Notes: generated by a model not told the origin, from the sequence alone. A stretch of 64,000 bases of DNA from Methanothermococcus thermolithotrophicus DSM 2095 (GCF_946463545.1 NZ_OX296583.1:1029035-1093034); one strand, 5' to 3'; shown: positions 27,005-36,506, counted from the stretch's first letter. Numbers and translations: made by a program.

Positions 27005-27068
27005 TTCATCTGCGTTTATTTCTATCTTTAGTTTTATCTTTATTTTTTACCCTCTTAAATATCGTAGT

Positions 27069-27086
27069 GTATATATACGAGTATTA
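27069..27086 (+). promoter_or_regulatory. Candidate dapL promoter with a sequence shared upstream of hypB
   Basis: GTATATATACGAGTATTA lies about 55 bp upstream of the dapL ATG, in a good position for a TATA box. ATATACGAGTA followed by TATAT recurs at 34806-34822 between hypB and the M50 protease gene with one mismatch over 17 bp. A common regulator is possible but unproven. Confidence 0.4.
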
Positions 27087-27133
27087 TATTAACTGTTGAA
27101 CAACCTACATCATTAAAGTATTCGGGTGTTAGA

Positions 27134-28384
27134 ATGGAAAGCTATATACAGAATCTATTTGCGGAAAGAATTGGTGGAAGCAACTTCGGAAAAGAGGATG
27201 TAATCTACAAGTTTGAGAAGATAAAAAGAGCTAAAATGGAAGCAAAAAAGAAATACCCTAATGTGGAATTAATAGATATGGGTGTTGGAGAACCTGACGA
27301 AATGGCAGATGAAAATGTTGTTGAAGTTTTAAGCAATGAAGCTAAGAAACATGAAAATAGAGGTTATGCAGATAATGGGATCCAAGAGCTCAAGGATGCA
27401 ATCCCACCATACATGGAAAAGGTTTATGGAGTTAAAGACCTCGACCCAGTTAATGAAGTTATTCACTCAATGGGTTCAAAACCAGCTCTTGCTTACATAA
27501 CTTCCGTTTTCATTAATCCTGGAGATGTAACATTAATGACAGTTCCAGGGTATCCAGTTACTGCTACCCACACAAAATGGTACGGCGGAGATGTTCACAA
27601 CCTTCCACTTTACGAAGAAAATGGATTTTTACCAGATTTGGAAAGCATCCCTGAAGACATTAAAAAGAGAGCAAAATTACTCTATTTAAACTACCCAAAC
27701 AACCCAACAGGAGCTCAGGCTACAAAGAAATTCTACAAGGAAGTAGTGGACTTTGCATTTGAAAATGAAGTTATAGTAATTCAGGATGCAGCTTACGGAG
27801 CTCTAGTGTATGAAGATAAACCTCTTTCATTCCTATCAATAAAGGATGCAAAAGAAGTTGGTGTTGAAATTCACAGCTTTTCAAAAGCATACAACATGAC
27901 TGGATGGAGATTGGCTTTCCTGGCTGGAAACGAATTGATAGTAAAGGGTTTTGCAACTGTTAAGGATAACTACGACAGTGGACAGTTCATACCAATCCAA
28001 AAGGCAGGAATTTACTGTTTGAACCATCCAGAAATTACAGAGAGAACAAGACAGAAATATGAAAGAAGATTGAAAAAGATGGTAAATATATTAAATGAAG
28101 TAGGATTTAATGCTAAAATGCCTGGTGGAACATTCTATCTCTATATTAAAGCACCAACTGGAACAAAAGACGGTGTTGAGTTTAAAAACGCTGAAGAATT
28201 TTCACAGTACTTAATAAAAGAAAAACTGATTTCAACTGTCCCATGGGATGATGCAGGAAGCTATATAAGAATGGCTGCATGTTTCGAAGCATTTAAGGAC
28301 GGTAAAATATCAATTGAAGAAGAAGATAGAATATTGAATGAAGTAAAAAGAAGACTTTCAGATGTTGAATTTGTATTCGAATAA
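27134..28384 (+). CDS. dapL: LL-diaminopimelate aminotransferase
   Basis: The 416-residue fold-type I PLP enzyme has NYPNNPTGAQATKKFY, the PLP lysine K251 in SFSKAYNMTGWRLAF, and GEPDEMADENVVEVL near the N-terminus, matching the DapL group that makes LL-diaminopimelate directly from tetrahydrodipicolinate for lysine synthesis. Other class I/II aminotransferases share the fold, but the N-terminal ERIGGSNFGKEDVIYKFEKI favours DapL of the methanogen type. It is a single gene about 130 bp after pheA. Confidence 0.9.
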   Translation: MESYIQNLFAERIGGSNFGKEDVIYKFEKIKRAKMEAKKKYPNVELIDMGVGEPDEMADENVVEVLSNEAKKHENRGYADNGIQELKDAIPPYMEKVYGVKDLDPVNEVIHSMGSKPALAYITSVFINPGDVTLMTVPGYPVTATHTKWYGGDVHNLPLYEENGFLPDLESIPEDIKKRAKLLYLNYPNNPTGAQATKKFYKEVVDFAFENEVIVIQDAAYGALVYEDKPLSFLSIKDAKEVGVEIHSFSKAYNMTGWRLAFLAGNELIVKGFATVKDNYDSGQFIPIQKAGIYCLNHPEITERTRQKYERRLKKMVNILNEVGFNAKMPGGTFYLYIKAPTGTKDGVEFKNAEEFSQYLIKEKLISTVPWDDAGSYIRMAACFEAFKDGKISIEEEDRILNEVKRRLSDVEFVFE

Positions 28385-28421
28385 TTCTTCAAGTAATATT
28401 TTTTATTATTTCTTTTCTATT

Positions 28422-29684
28422 TTAGACCACTATTTTTCCTTTTATCATTATTGCAGGTGAAATAAGTTTTCCTCTTTGTTCTACATTATCGAGCGGAATT
28501 GCTGTTTTTAAACTTTCAAAGATGTTTCCTGAAAGCAGTCCTTTTTTAACTGGGATTTCTTCTCCGTCTTTTACGATATAGCTGTTGCTTATTTCAACTG
28601 AAAAGTCTCCAGTTATTGGGTTGGATGTGTGGGTTCCTATCAGGGTATTTATGTATAGATACTCATCAAAGTCGTTTATTTTGCCATGTGGTTCAATTAT
28701 AAAGTTAGATGGGGATACTCCCGGCAGGTCGTTGTATCCTCTCATTCCGTTTCCGGTGGATTTCTTGTTTTCAATATTTGCCCTTTTTATATCGTATAAA
28801 TAACCTTTTAAAACACCATTTTCCACTAAAATAGTTCTTTTTGTTGGTACTCCCTCTCCATCAACTTTTGAAGAATAAAGGCCCCCATCAATCGTTCCAT
28901 CGTCAACTATTGTAATATTTTCTCCAAAGACTTTTTCCCCAATTTTATCCTTTAAAACAGATCTGTTTCTCTGTATATTTTCAGCGTTAAATGACGGTAT
29001 TAAAGTATAACTCAGTAGAGAACTTAGAGCTCTAGGACTGAGAGCTATGTTTCCTTCATAATCTGTCTTTATCCCTTCAGGTTTTTTTAAAAATTCAATA
29101 ACTTTATTTGCAATTTCATCAACTTCAAACACATGATTTTTTGTTAGGTATTCGTAGGCTGTTTCACCATCTTTTATTCCAGAAATTGAAGCTGAATAGT
29201 ATGTGAATTCTTCCTGAACATCAACGCCTTTTGAGTTGGCTATCCAGTTCTGTTCATAGGCCTTTGAAATCCCCCCTCCTGTAACTGTTATATTTTCGTC
29301 CTTTAACATATCTTTCATTGAAATCAAGTCATCTACAAGGTTAGTTTCATCTAAATCTAATATTTTTTTATAATATACTCCTTTAGGATCTTTGTATTCT
29401 TCAGGTTCTGGAAGGGAAGTGTATGGATCTGGAATAAGGTTTTCCATGGCTTTATAGACCACTTCAACATCCTTCTTACTTGAATATGCAAATCCAACTT
29501 TTTTATCCTTTATAACTCTGACACCAATTCCAAAACTACTTGATGTTTCAACACTATCCAAGTTTTCCCCATCGAGCTCTGCACTAAAGTCAGTACCTTC
29601 TGATAAAAATACTTCAACTTCAAAATTGTTATTTTTTCCAATCTCTAATATTTTATCAACTAAATAACCTAATTCAGATTTCAT
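28422..29684 (-). CDS. TldE/PmbA family protein
   Basis: The 420-residue protein matches the TldD/PmbA family, with the GMRGYNDLPGVSPSNFIIEPG-like segment (about 312-333) and the late TGDFSVEISNSYIVKDGE. It lacks the HExxxH zinc motif of TldD, so it is the TldE/PmbA non-catalytic partner that opens substrate access to TldD. TldD/E are proteases acting on unfolded or modified peptides. No tldD gene is in the window. The gene converges with dapL. Confidence 0.9.
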   Translation of the reverse strand: MKSELGYLVDKILEIGKNNNFEVEVFLSEGTDFSAELDGENLDSVETSSSFGIGVRVIKDKKVGFAYSSKKDVEVVYKAMENLIPDPYTSLPEPEEYKDPKGVYYKKILDLDETNLVDDLISMKDMLKDENITVTGGGISKAYEQNWIANSKGVDVQEEFTYYSASISGIKDGETAYEYLTKNHVFEVDEIANKVIEFLKKPEGIKTDYEGNIALSPRALSSLLSYTLIPSFNAENIQRNRSVLKDKIGEKVFGENITIVDDGTIDGGLYSSKVDGEGVPTKRTILVENGVLKGYLYDIKRANIENKKSTGNGMRGYNDLPGVSPSNFIIEPHGKINDFDEYLYINTLIGTHTSNPITGDFSVEISNSYIVKDGEEIPVKKGLLSGNIFESLKTAIPLDNVEQRGKLISPAIMIKGKIVV

Positions 29685-29722
29685 AGTAACACCTAATTGT
29701 TATTGGGTATGTATTCCAGTTC

Positions 29723-30080
29723 ATAGTATTTCTACGAACAAGCGTCATAAATAATTTCTTCAATTTTTGATTTAAGGTAAATTACCCTCATTCTAATTTG
29801 ATCGGAGCTCAGGACTTAAAACCTTAGGTTTCGGAGCGAAGCGAAGAGCTGCAAAATCCGCAAGGATTTTGCTTAATTAAGTTTTCTTCACTTCTCAACG
29901 AAAATCTTTCAGATTTTCGTGAGTCTCGACGAAACCGAAGGTTTCGTGAGTCAGCAAATCTTCGATTTGCTTCGACAGTAAATCTGAAAGATTTACTTCG
30001 ACGTTCGGAAATGTTGCAAAATCTTTGATTTTGTTCATATTTGAAATATGATAATGACATCTGATTGTAGAACGACTATA
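29723..30080. repeat. MITE-like element D interrupted by palindrome array 3
   Basis: A degenerate left end (ATAGTATTTCTACGAA, 29723-29738, followed by GTCATAAATA as in element A) and a clear right end TGTAGAACGACTATA (30066-30080) flank palindrome array 3 (29801-30034). Without the array the element would be close to 120 bp. Units in the array include ACGAAAATCT-TTC-AGATTTTCGT (29898-29920), ACGAAACCGAAGGTTTCGT (29929-29947), GCAAATCTTCGATTTGC (29954-29970) and GTAAATCT-GAA-AGATTTAC (29978-29996). The 29685-30189 gap holds no credible gene. Confidence 0.75.
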
Positions 30081-30189
30081 TCATTCATAAATATTAAATA
30101 CTATTGTTTTTTAATAATGCTCTTTATGAACTTTTAAGTGGTATGCAATTTTATTAAACCTAATTATATAATAAATATCAAGGGTCCAT

Positions 30190-30303
30190 ATGGCCCATAA
30201 ACTTAAAAAAAGAAATAAAACCATATATCCAAATTTGGAAATCAATGACGTTAATGGTGCAGTTGTAATGCATGCCACTATATTTTCCGGAGGGAAAAAA
30301 TGA
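30190..30303 (+). CDS. Possible 37-residue ORF overlapping secF start
   Basis: An ATG at 30190 opens 38 codons beginning MAHKLKKRNKTIYPNLE and ending at a TGA that overlaps the secF ATG (ATGA). The N-terminus is basic and no hydrophobic helix is present. The upstream AAGGGT is only a weak binding site. It could be a small protein translationally coupled to secF, or a leader reading frame; conservation data would be needed to separate it from chance. Confidence 0.4.
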   Translation: MAHKLKKRNKTIYPNLEINDVNGAVVMHATIFSGGKK

Positions 30304-31145
30304 GTATTAATTATAAAGTACTAACCGCCATACCGATAATTCTGGCGATTCTTTCGGGAATCTTGGTTTTAGTAAATGGATTACCAGAAAGTATTGACGT
30401 AAGCGGTGGGGTAGAGATTAGCTTAATGGCTCCGAAAAATACAAACATAGATTTATTGAAGGAGGAGCTGTCTGGATCTGAAATAAAAAAGGCAGAAACT
30501 CAATCTGGAACATATATAATAATTAAATTAGGAAAAGAAAATGACATTAACACCGTAAGAAGCACGTTAAAGAGTTTTTTTAATGTAAATGATCTAAATG
30601 AGCTTAAATACACAGAAAAACAGATAGGGCCTTCTTTAAGTGCAAAGTTCTGGGAGGAAGGCATTAAAGCAGTTGGTTTCGCATTTTTGTTTATGGCCAC
30701 TGTTGTTTACTTTGTGTTCAGAACTCCTATACCAAGTGCTGCTGTTATTCTTGCTGCAGCATCAGACTTAATGATTGCACTGGGAGGAATGAGTTTATTC
30801 AACATTCCTATTTCAACTGCAACAATTGCAGCCCTACTTATGATTATTGGTTACAGTGTGGATACCGATATAATGCTTACTACAAGGGTTTTAAAGAGAA
30901 GGTCTGGAACATTGGATGAAAGGATAAAAGAAGCTATGAAAACCGGAGTTACAATGTCCCTTACCACAATCGTGGCTATGGCAACTCTTTATCTTGTAGT
31001 TACATTTATGGTTCCTGCTGCAGGACTGCTTGGAAATATCGCGATAGTATTGTTATTGGGCTTAATAGCGGATTTAATGACTACTTGGATGACAAATGTA
31101 GGAATATTGAGATATTATGTTACAGAGTACAAAAAAGAGAGATAA
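30300..31145 (+). CDS. secF: Protein-export membrane protein SecF
   Basis: The 281-residue protein has the SecD/SecF-type layout: a first helix (about 8-26), an extracytoplasmic region and five C-terminal helices. It contains the D-rich YSVDTDIMLTTRVLKRR motif at helix 4-5 and the VDVSGG-like SIDVSGGVEISL near residue 35. SecDF uses the ion gradient to assist late steps of Sec translocation. As in many archaea secF precedes secD. The start has GGAGGGAAAAA. Confidence 0.95.
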   Translation: MSINYKVLTAIPIILAILSGILVLVNGLPESIDVSGGVEISLMAPKNTNIDLLKEELSGSEIKKAETQSGTYIIIKLGKENDINTVRSTLKSFFNVNDLNELKYTEKQIGPSLSAKFWEEGIKAVGFAFLFMATVVYFVFRTPIPSAAVILAAASDLMIALGGMSLFNIPISTATIAALLMIIGYSVDTDIMLTTRVLKRRSGTLDERIKEAMKTGVTMSLTTIVAMATLYLVVTFMVPAAGLLGNIAIVLLLGLIADLMTTWMTNVGILRYYVTEYKKER

Positions 31146-31178
31146 AAGAAATAAGTATCTATAATGAGGAGATACTAT

Positions 31179-32351
31179 ATGAAGATACTAAAAGATAGTA
31201 AAGTTATGGTTCTTTTAGTATGTGTTGTTGCTTCAATACTGCTAATTGGATTTAAAGGAATTTCATTTGGGGTTGACCTTAGTGGAGGTTCTGTAATTGT
31301 GTTGAAAACTGAAGAACCTCTTTCAGAGCAGAATATGACGGCAGTTACTGAGATATTGTCCAATAGACTTAATGCAAATGGTTTAAGTGATGTTAGAATT
31401 TATCCGAGAGGTAACGATGAAGTAATTATTGAAATACCTCAAAGTGCAGATTTGGAAAGAATTGAGAAAATTCTAACGCAACAGGGTGTATTTGTAGCAA
31501 AAATTAACAATCGAACTGCTTATACTGGGCAAGATGTAGCTTATGTTGAAGAACCAGGAATTACGGCTTCTGGTTACGGCGTTAGCTTTAAATTAACAAC
31601 CGAAGGAGCAAAGAAGTTTGCTGAGATAGCCTACGGAAAAGGGGGTTATCCAGTTGAGTTGTATATGGATGATAAATTGATAAGTAATCCAATTCTTTCT
31701 CCAGGGCTTGCAGATGGAAAACTACATCCTGACCAGGTTATTACCGTTGCAGGTAAAAATCCAACTAAAGAGGACGAAAACGAAGCCTGGGCAATATATA
31801 CTGCATTGAAATCAGGTTCTTTACCTGTTAAAGTCCAAATTGAATATATAAGCTCTGTATCGCCTACACTTGGAAAAGAGTTTGTTAAAGGTGCACTAAT
31901 AGCTGGTCTATCTGCATTCTTGGCAGTTGCTGCTATTATGGGTTTTAGATACAAAAATCCAAAAATTGTGATTCCAATACTTGTAACCTGTGCATCAGAA
32001 GTTATAATCATATTGGGATTCGCAGCTCTGATAGATTGGAAAATAGATCTAGCATCAATTGCAGGTATTATAGCTGCAGTAGGTACTGGGGTAGATGACC
32101 AGATTGTTATTACCGATGAGACATTCTCAAAAGGCCCAAGAAGGGTTGTAAAAAGTATGAAAAGAGCTTTCTTCATAATATTTGCGGCCGCGGGAACTAC
32201 AATAGCCGCAATGCTCCCATTGTTTGTTATGGGAATTGGAATGTTAAAAGGTTTCGCCATAACAACCATAGCAGGGGTTTTAATTGGTATATTCATATCA
32301 AGACCTGCATTTGCGAGAATAATACAACATGTAATAAAACATGGAAACTAA
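31179..32351 (+). CDS. secD: Protein-export membrane protein SecD
   Basis: The 390-residue protein has an N-terminal helix, the GVDLSGGSVIVLK motif, a large extracytoplasmic P1-like region (about 40-235) and five C-terminal helices with GVDDQIVITDETF. The start at MKILKDSKVMVLL follows GAGGAGATACTAT; the frame five codons longer begins inside that site. The gene lies 33 bp after secF, and the two products form one complex with SecYE. Confidence 0.95.
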   Translation: MKILKDSKVMVLLVCVVASILLIGFKGISFGVDLSGGSVIVLKTEEPLSEQNMTAVTEILSNRLNANGLSDVRIYPRGNDEVIIEIPQSADLERIEKILTQQGVFVAKINNRTAYTGQDVAYVEEPGITASGYGVSFKLTTEGAKKFAEIAYGKGGYPVELYMDDKLISNPILSPGLADGKLHPDQVITVAGKNPTKEDENEAWAIYTALKSGSLPVKVQIEYISSVSPTLGKEFVKGALIAGLSAFLAVAAIMGFRYKNPKIVIPILVTCASEVIIILGFAALIDWKIDLASIAGIIAAVGTGVDDQIVITDETFSKGPRRVVKSMKRAFFIIFAAAGTTIAAMLPLFVMGIGMLKGFAITTIAGVLIGIFISRPAFARIIQHVIKHGN

Positions 32352-32491
32352 ATAAAAACTAAATAATAAATATAACAGAGGCAATAATAAAAAATAAATA
32401 ACTTTTTTCTTTTATTTTATTTAGTACGGCCTATGAAAGAGAAGCTAACGAAATTTTCATCTATCAAGATATTTCAGGTACAGGGATTTAT

Positions 32492-33490
32492 ATGACGCCA
32501 AGAACTCTAAGAAATTTACTATTTTATGGGATTGGGATCCTTATTATATTAATAATAATTTACTACATAGGAATTGAAGAAGTTTTAAGAGTAATAGCAT
32601 CCACAGATTTAAAATTGTTTTTATTTGCAGTTTTGGTTTATTTTTTGACATTATTTGTACTTATGCTAAGGTGGAAGTATATATTGAATATCAATGGATT
32701 CAATGCAACTTTAAAAAATCTGTTTTTGTTGATAACAATGGGGCAGTTTATAAACAATGTAACACCTTCCATGAAAGGAGGTAGTGAACCTTTTAGGGCA
32801 TATTATTTATCAAAGTTGGAGAATATCCCCTATCATATTACGTTTTCTACAGTAGTGATTGAGAGATTACTGGATAGCGTAGTGTTTTTGATATTAACAT
32901 CCGTTGTAATAATAAAATTAACAATCAGTGGGGCTATTTACTCAGAAGCCTTTATTTTAGCATGGATTCTTATACTTGGTCTCACAGCCCTTAGTTTATA
33001 TGTCCTAATGCACAGAAAATTGGCTCTCAATATAGTTTTAAAAGTCGCCAATGTAATGGCTAGATTTTCTTCAAGAACGATAAATGAGGACGATATAAAG
33101 AAATCAATAGTTGAGTTTCAAAATAGCATAAGATTTTTTAAGAATGAGAAAAAAGGAATTTTAATATCCTTAATACTTTCTATTATGTGGTGGTTACTGG
33201 ATATTTCAAGGATATATATTTTATTTGTAGCTATCAAGAGTAATATTTCATTAATGGCAGTTTCATCAACCTACCTCATGTCGTTACTAGTTGGAATATT
33301 ACCAACACTACCTGGAGGTCTTGGAACCGCAGATACGGTTATGATAGCAATGTATTCATTTTTTAAAGTACCTTCTTCACAGGCTGCAGCAGGTACGATT
33401 TTGGACAGAGCAATTTCATACATAATGGTGACCATAATGGGCGCCATAGCGTTTAGTATTATAAAGACAAGTGTAAAAAGAGCTCAATGA
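32492..33490 (+). CDS. Flippase-like membrane protein (UPF0104/LPG synthase TM-region family)
   Basis: The 332-residue protein has about eight hydrophobic segments and the family motif NNVTPSMKGGSEPFRAYYLSK (residues about 88-108), followed by FSTVVIERLLDSVVF and a late LPTLPGGLGTADTVM. These match the large family of lysylphosphatidylglycerol-synthase-like transmembrane proteins, many of which act in lipid or glycan transfer or flipping. There is no catalytic cytoplasmic domain. Substrate unknown; archaeal members are sometimes linked to dolichol or lipid-linked sugars. Confidence 0.82.
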   Translation: MTPRTLRNLLFYGIGILIILIIIYYIGIEEVLRVIASTDLKLFLFAVLVYFLTLFVLMLRWKYILNINGFNATLKNLFLLITMGQFINNVTPSMKGGSEPFRAYYLSKLENIPYHITFSTVVIERLLDSVVFLILTSVVIIKLTISGAIYSEAFILAWILILGLTALSLYVLMHRKLALNIVLKVANVMARFSSRTINEDDIKKSIVEFQNSIRFFKNEKKGILISLILSIMWWLLDISRIYILFVAIKSNISLMAVSSTYLMSLLVGILPTLPGGLGTADTVMIAMYSFFKVPSSQAAAGTILDRAISYIMVTIMGAIAFSIIKTSVKRAQ

Positions 33491-33517
33491 TTTTAAAAAA
33501 GTAGCAGGTGAGATTAC

Positions 33518-33934
33518 ATGATAATCAATATAACAACTGGAAGAATAGTAAAATCCTTAGAGGCGTTCAAAGGTTCAAAGCCCATTTACAGTGGAGAAGG
33601 AATTTTAATCGTAAGAGGTGTATGTAGAGACAAGAACTTCGATAATTATGATTCAATTAGGAATTATTTGGCAGATAAATTAAAGGAAAATGGATTTGAA
33701 GTCTGTGATGAACTGGACATTATAAGTTTCGTTGATAGAATAAATGAAAAATTGGGGGAAAATTCTGCCTATCCAGATAACTTTGGATTTGAGGTTTTAA
33801 AAAAATCTTTTGAAAGTATGGGTTGTGAGTGCGATTATATCGTAGGAAAAAAAGGAGAGTTAATGGTAGGAATAAGCATGTGGTATGATAAAAATACCAA
33901 AAGTCCTAAGTTTGTTGAAGTAGTTTGTTGTTAG
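33518..33934 (+). CDS. Hypothetical protein, methanogen type
   Basis: The 138-residue protein starts MIINITTGRIVKSLEAFKGSK and contains four cysteines in the second half, including MGCECDY and a C-terminal VVCC. The start follows GCAGGTGAGATTAC. I do not recognise the family with confidence; length and composition are normal for a soluble protein. It follows the flippase-like gene by 27 bp on the same strand and converges with hypB. Confidence 0.65.
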   Translation: MIINITTGRIVKSLEAFKGSKPIYSGEGILIVRGVCRDKNFDNYDSIRNYLADKLKENGFEVCDELDIISFVDRINEKLGENSAYPDNFGFEVLKKSFESMGCECDYIVGKKGELMVGISMWYDKNTKSPKFVEVVCC

Positions 33935-33982
33935 GTTTTTACTGTATTCTCATTTTTTGTTTTTTATTAATTTTTACCTTTT

Positions 33983-34651
33983 TTACTGTTTTGCAGATTT
34001 GGCAGTTTCTTCAATGAATTCTATAACCTCATCAAGTCCTTCTTTGGTTTTTACGGAGGTTAGGAGAACTTTCATATCTTTGTTAATTGATTCTGCATCC
34101 TTCTTCATCTTTACAGGATCTGCTCCAACGGCCTCAGCAATATCTATTTTGTTTATTATAGTTAAATCAGCAGTTTTAAAAATTTCTGGATGCTTTTCAA
34201 CTGTATCGTCTCCTTCAGTTACACTAACAACTACAATTCTCTTGTGGGTTCCTAAATCAAAATCAGTTGGACATATGAGGTTTCCAACATTTTCTATGAA
34301 TATAATATCAAGATTTTCCAAATCCAAATCAGGGAATACGTGACCTACTAAATGGGCATCTAAATGGCATTCTTTTCCAGTATTTAATGGTATAACTTTA
34401 ACACCATGTTTCTCCATTCTTCCAGCATCGTACTTGGCTATTACATCTCCTGCAATACAGGCTATTTTATATTTGTCTTTTAGTTTTTCTATTAAATATT
34501 CGATTAAAAGGGTTTTACCACTCCCGATGGCACCCATAAAATCAAATGCTATAACTCCGTGTTTATTTAATAAATTTCTATTTTTATCAGCATGTTTTTT
34601 ATTAGCCTTTATTATATCTTTTCCAATATTCAATACATCAACAAAATGCAT
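33983..34651 (-). CDS. hypB: Hydrogenase maturation GTPase HypB
   Basis: The 222-residue GTPase has Walker A GAIGSGKT (about 40-47), the metal site region TGKECHLDAHLVGHVFPDL with conserved Cys and His, IENVGNLICPTDFDLG and NKIDIAEAVGAD for base recognition. HypB inserts nickel into [NiFe] hydrogenases together with HypA. The histidine-rich N-terminus and CxxCGC motif of some bacterial HypB proteins are absent, as is usual in archaea. The start follows GGTGATATC. No other hyp genes are nearby. Confidence 0.95.
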   Translation of the reverse strand: MHFVDVLNIGKDIIKANKKHADKNRNLLNKHGVIAFDFMGAIGSGKTLLIEYLIEKLKDKYKIACIAGDVIAKYDAGRMEKHGVKVIPLNTGKECHLDAHLVGHVFPDLDLENLDIIFIENVGNLICPTDFDLGTHKRIVVVSVTEGDDTVEKHPEIFKTADLTIINKIDIAEAVGADPVKMKKDAESINKDMKVLLTSVKTKEGLDEVIEFIEETAKSAKQ

Positions 34652-35105
34652 GATATCACCTTTAAGTAACTCAATATTAAATCAATATTAATGCTAGTTT
34701 ATAATGATTAGCCATACCTTAATAGAAAATTACTAGTATACGTAATAAAGTTAGGTTAATATAAATCCAATATATTAATTTAAGTTTATTGCCAAAGTTT
34801 TATTGATATACGAGTAGTATATCCTGTTTTCAACTCATAATATTTAAAATTCTATCATGGTTATTATGAATATTATGGTATCCATATACAAACCTATTGT
34901 TATAAGACTTTAAAATAGATATAATTAAAATTATTTAAATAATAAATGTACATTCTGTTATGCAATTTCTTATTTTGTTATATTATGTGAATATATGGGA
35001 TATATCTAAAGAATATATGTTAACTGATAACTAATTATAGTAGAAATTGTCAAAATTCAAAATAAAAATAATGCATTATAAATTATGTTATAATTTGGTG
35101 GAATT
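34652..35105. other. Intergenic region between hypB and M50 protease gene
   Basis: This 450-bp AT-rich gap between divergent genes contains no open frame with a binding site. It holds ATATACGAGTA-G-TATAT at 34806-34822, nearly identical to a sequence upstream of dapL, and several TATA-like stretches that could serve either neighbour. I see no RNA gene or repeat-family member. Confidence 0.5.
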
Positions 35106-35693
35106 ATGGTCTATTTTAAAAGGAAGAATATTTTTAGTTTTAGTAAGGCTGAAATCAAGGATTTAGCCATCTCTACATTGGCTATAGCTCTAATATTTGC
35201 ATGGAATAGTCGTGGTTTCCCCACCTTTGATTCATGGTTCATTTTAAAGATGGTCATATCAACTTTCACAGTTGGAACTGGTTTTATTCTTCACGAACTG
35301 GCACATAGGACAGTTGCACGACATTTTGGGGCCTGGAGTGAGTTTAAAGCATGGTATGAAGGACTGGCTATTGCACTTGCTTTAAAAATGTTGTTGGGAG
35401 CTACGTTTATAGCCCCTGGTGCAGTTTATATATACAAAGACTATTTGACTTCAGAGGAAAACGGATTGATATCTATTGCGGGACCTTTGACAAATGTTGC
35501 ATTGGCGTTTGTATTTTTAATACTTCATATTCCAATAATATCTGATATTGGCTATATGGTGAACATATTTCTTGCGGCATTTAATATGATTCCAATCTAT
35601 CCACTTGATGGAGCTAAAGTACTTAACTGGAATCCCGTAATTTGGGCAGTTGTGGCTATTCCATTATTTTTATCCGTGCTCGGGGTGCTGTAA
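35106..35693 (+). CDS. M50 family metalloprotease (site-2 protease-like)
   Basis: The 195-residue protein has four to five hydrophobic segments, the zinc motif HELAH (residues about 63-67: GFILHELAHRTVARHF) and the second ligand region NMIPIYPLDGAKVLNW. These define the S2P/SpoIVFB group of intramembrane proteases. It is a minimal form without PDZ or CBS domains. The start follows GGTGGAATT. The substrate is unknown; scpA follows 67 bp downstream without evident functional link. Confidence 0.9.
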   Translation: MVYFKRKNIFSFSKAEIKDLAISTLAIALIFAWNSRGFPTFDSWFILKMVISTFTVGTGFILHELAHRTVARHFGAWSEFKAWYEGLAIALALKMLLGATFIAPGAVYIYKDYLTSEENGLISIAGPLTNVALAFVFLILHIPIISDIGYMVNIFLAAFNMIPIYPLDGAKVLNWNPVIWAVVAIPLFLSVLGVL

Positions 35694-35760
35694 AATAAAT
35701 GTTAATGCTGTAGCGTACATTTGAATAGTTTGACAGGTAATGTATATATCGGGGGTAATT

Positions 35761-36447
35761 ATGGAATTCGAACTTTGGGTTAGAATTATTAAAGAAAGTA
35801 TCGAAAAAAAAGATATTGAACCTTGGAATATCAATATTGCAGAAATTGCCGATGAGTATATTGGAAAAATAAAAGAGCTCAGAAGATTTGATATAAGGTT
35901 ATCTGCAGATGTCGTTCTTGTGGCAGGAATTTTGCTCAGAATGAAATCTCAAATTCTCTATGGGGAATGTGAAAATGTTTTTAACGAGGAAGATGTGGAA
36001 GATGAAGAATATTACGAGGAGGAGTATATTGGAGAGTATGATGTGGATGATTCCAAAGTTAAAGACCAATTAACTAAACAAAAGAAAAAAAGCAACGACA
36101 AAAGTAAAAAGCAAATGAGTTTGAATGATTTAATCAGCACCTTAAAAACCGAGCTCAGGAAAATCAAGGAAAAGAAACCTAAAAAGAAAAGAGAAAAGAC
36201 TTCTTTAAATGTTTATGAAATAGTCGAAGAAATGGTTGAAGAAGATGATATATCTGATATTATGGATTATTTAATTTCTGAACTTGAAAAATCTGGGGGA
36301 AGATTTGTATTCCAAGCTAAGTTTTCAAGTAGGGATGAATTGATAAAGAATTTTTTACCGTCCCTTTACTTGTCAAATGATGGAAAAATAACACTTCACC
36401 AGGAAGAGATTTTTAAAGACTTAATTGTTGAGCTAAAAAATAAATAA
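35761..36447 (+). CDS. scpA: Segregation and condensation protein A
   Basis: The 228-residue kleisin starts MEFELWVRIIKESIEKKDIEPWNINIAEIADEY-type N-terminal domain, with LRRFDIRLSADVVLVAGILLRMKSQ, then a highly charged acidic/basic linker (about 80-145) and a C-terminal winged-helix-like part. ScpA bridges SMC dimers in chromosome condensation. The start at 35761 follows GGGGGTAATT; seven residues upstream lie in the leader. The smc and scpB genes are not in the window. Confidence 0.88.
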   Translation: MEFELWVRIIKESIEKKDIEPWNINIAEIADEYIGKIKELRRFDIRLSADVVLVAGILLRMKSQILYGECENVFNEEDVEDEEYYEEEYIGEYDVDDSKVKDQLTKQKKKSNDKSKKQMSLNDLISTLKTELRKIKEKKPKKKREKTSLNVYEIVEEMVEEDDISDIMDYLISELEKSGGRFVFQAKFSSRDELIKNFLPSLYLSNDGKITLHQEEIFKDLIVELKNK

Positions 36448-36496
36448 CCAACTACTAATTGTATAATTATGTATAACAATAACACAATTCCATAAA

Positions 36497-36506
36497 ATTT
36501 ATATAG
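36497..36506 (+). promoter_or_regulatory. Thermosome promoter (TATA box)
   Basis: ATTTATATAG lies about 75 bp upstream of the thermosome ATG with an A-rich BRE-like stretch before it. An initiation site near 36531 would give a leader of about 45 nt. Heat-responsive operators were not identified. Confidence 0.55.
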
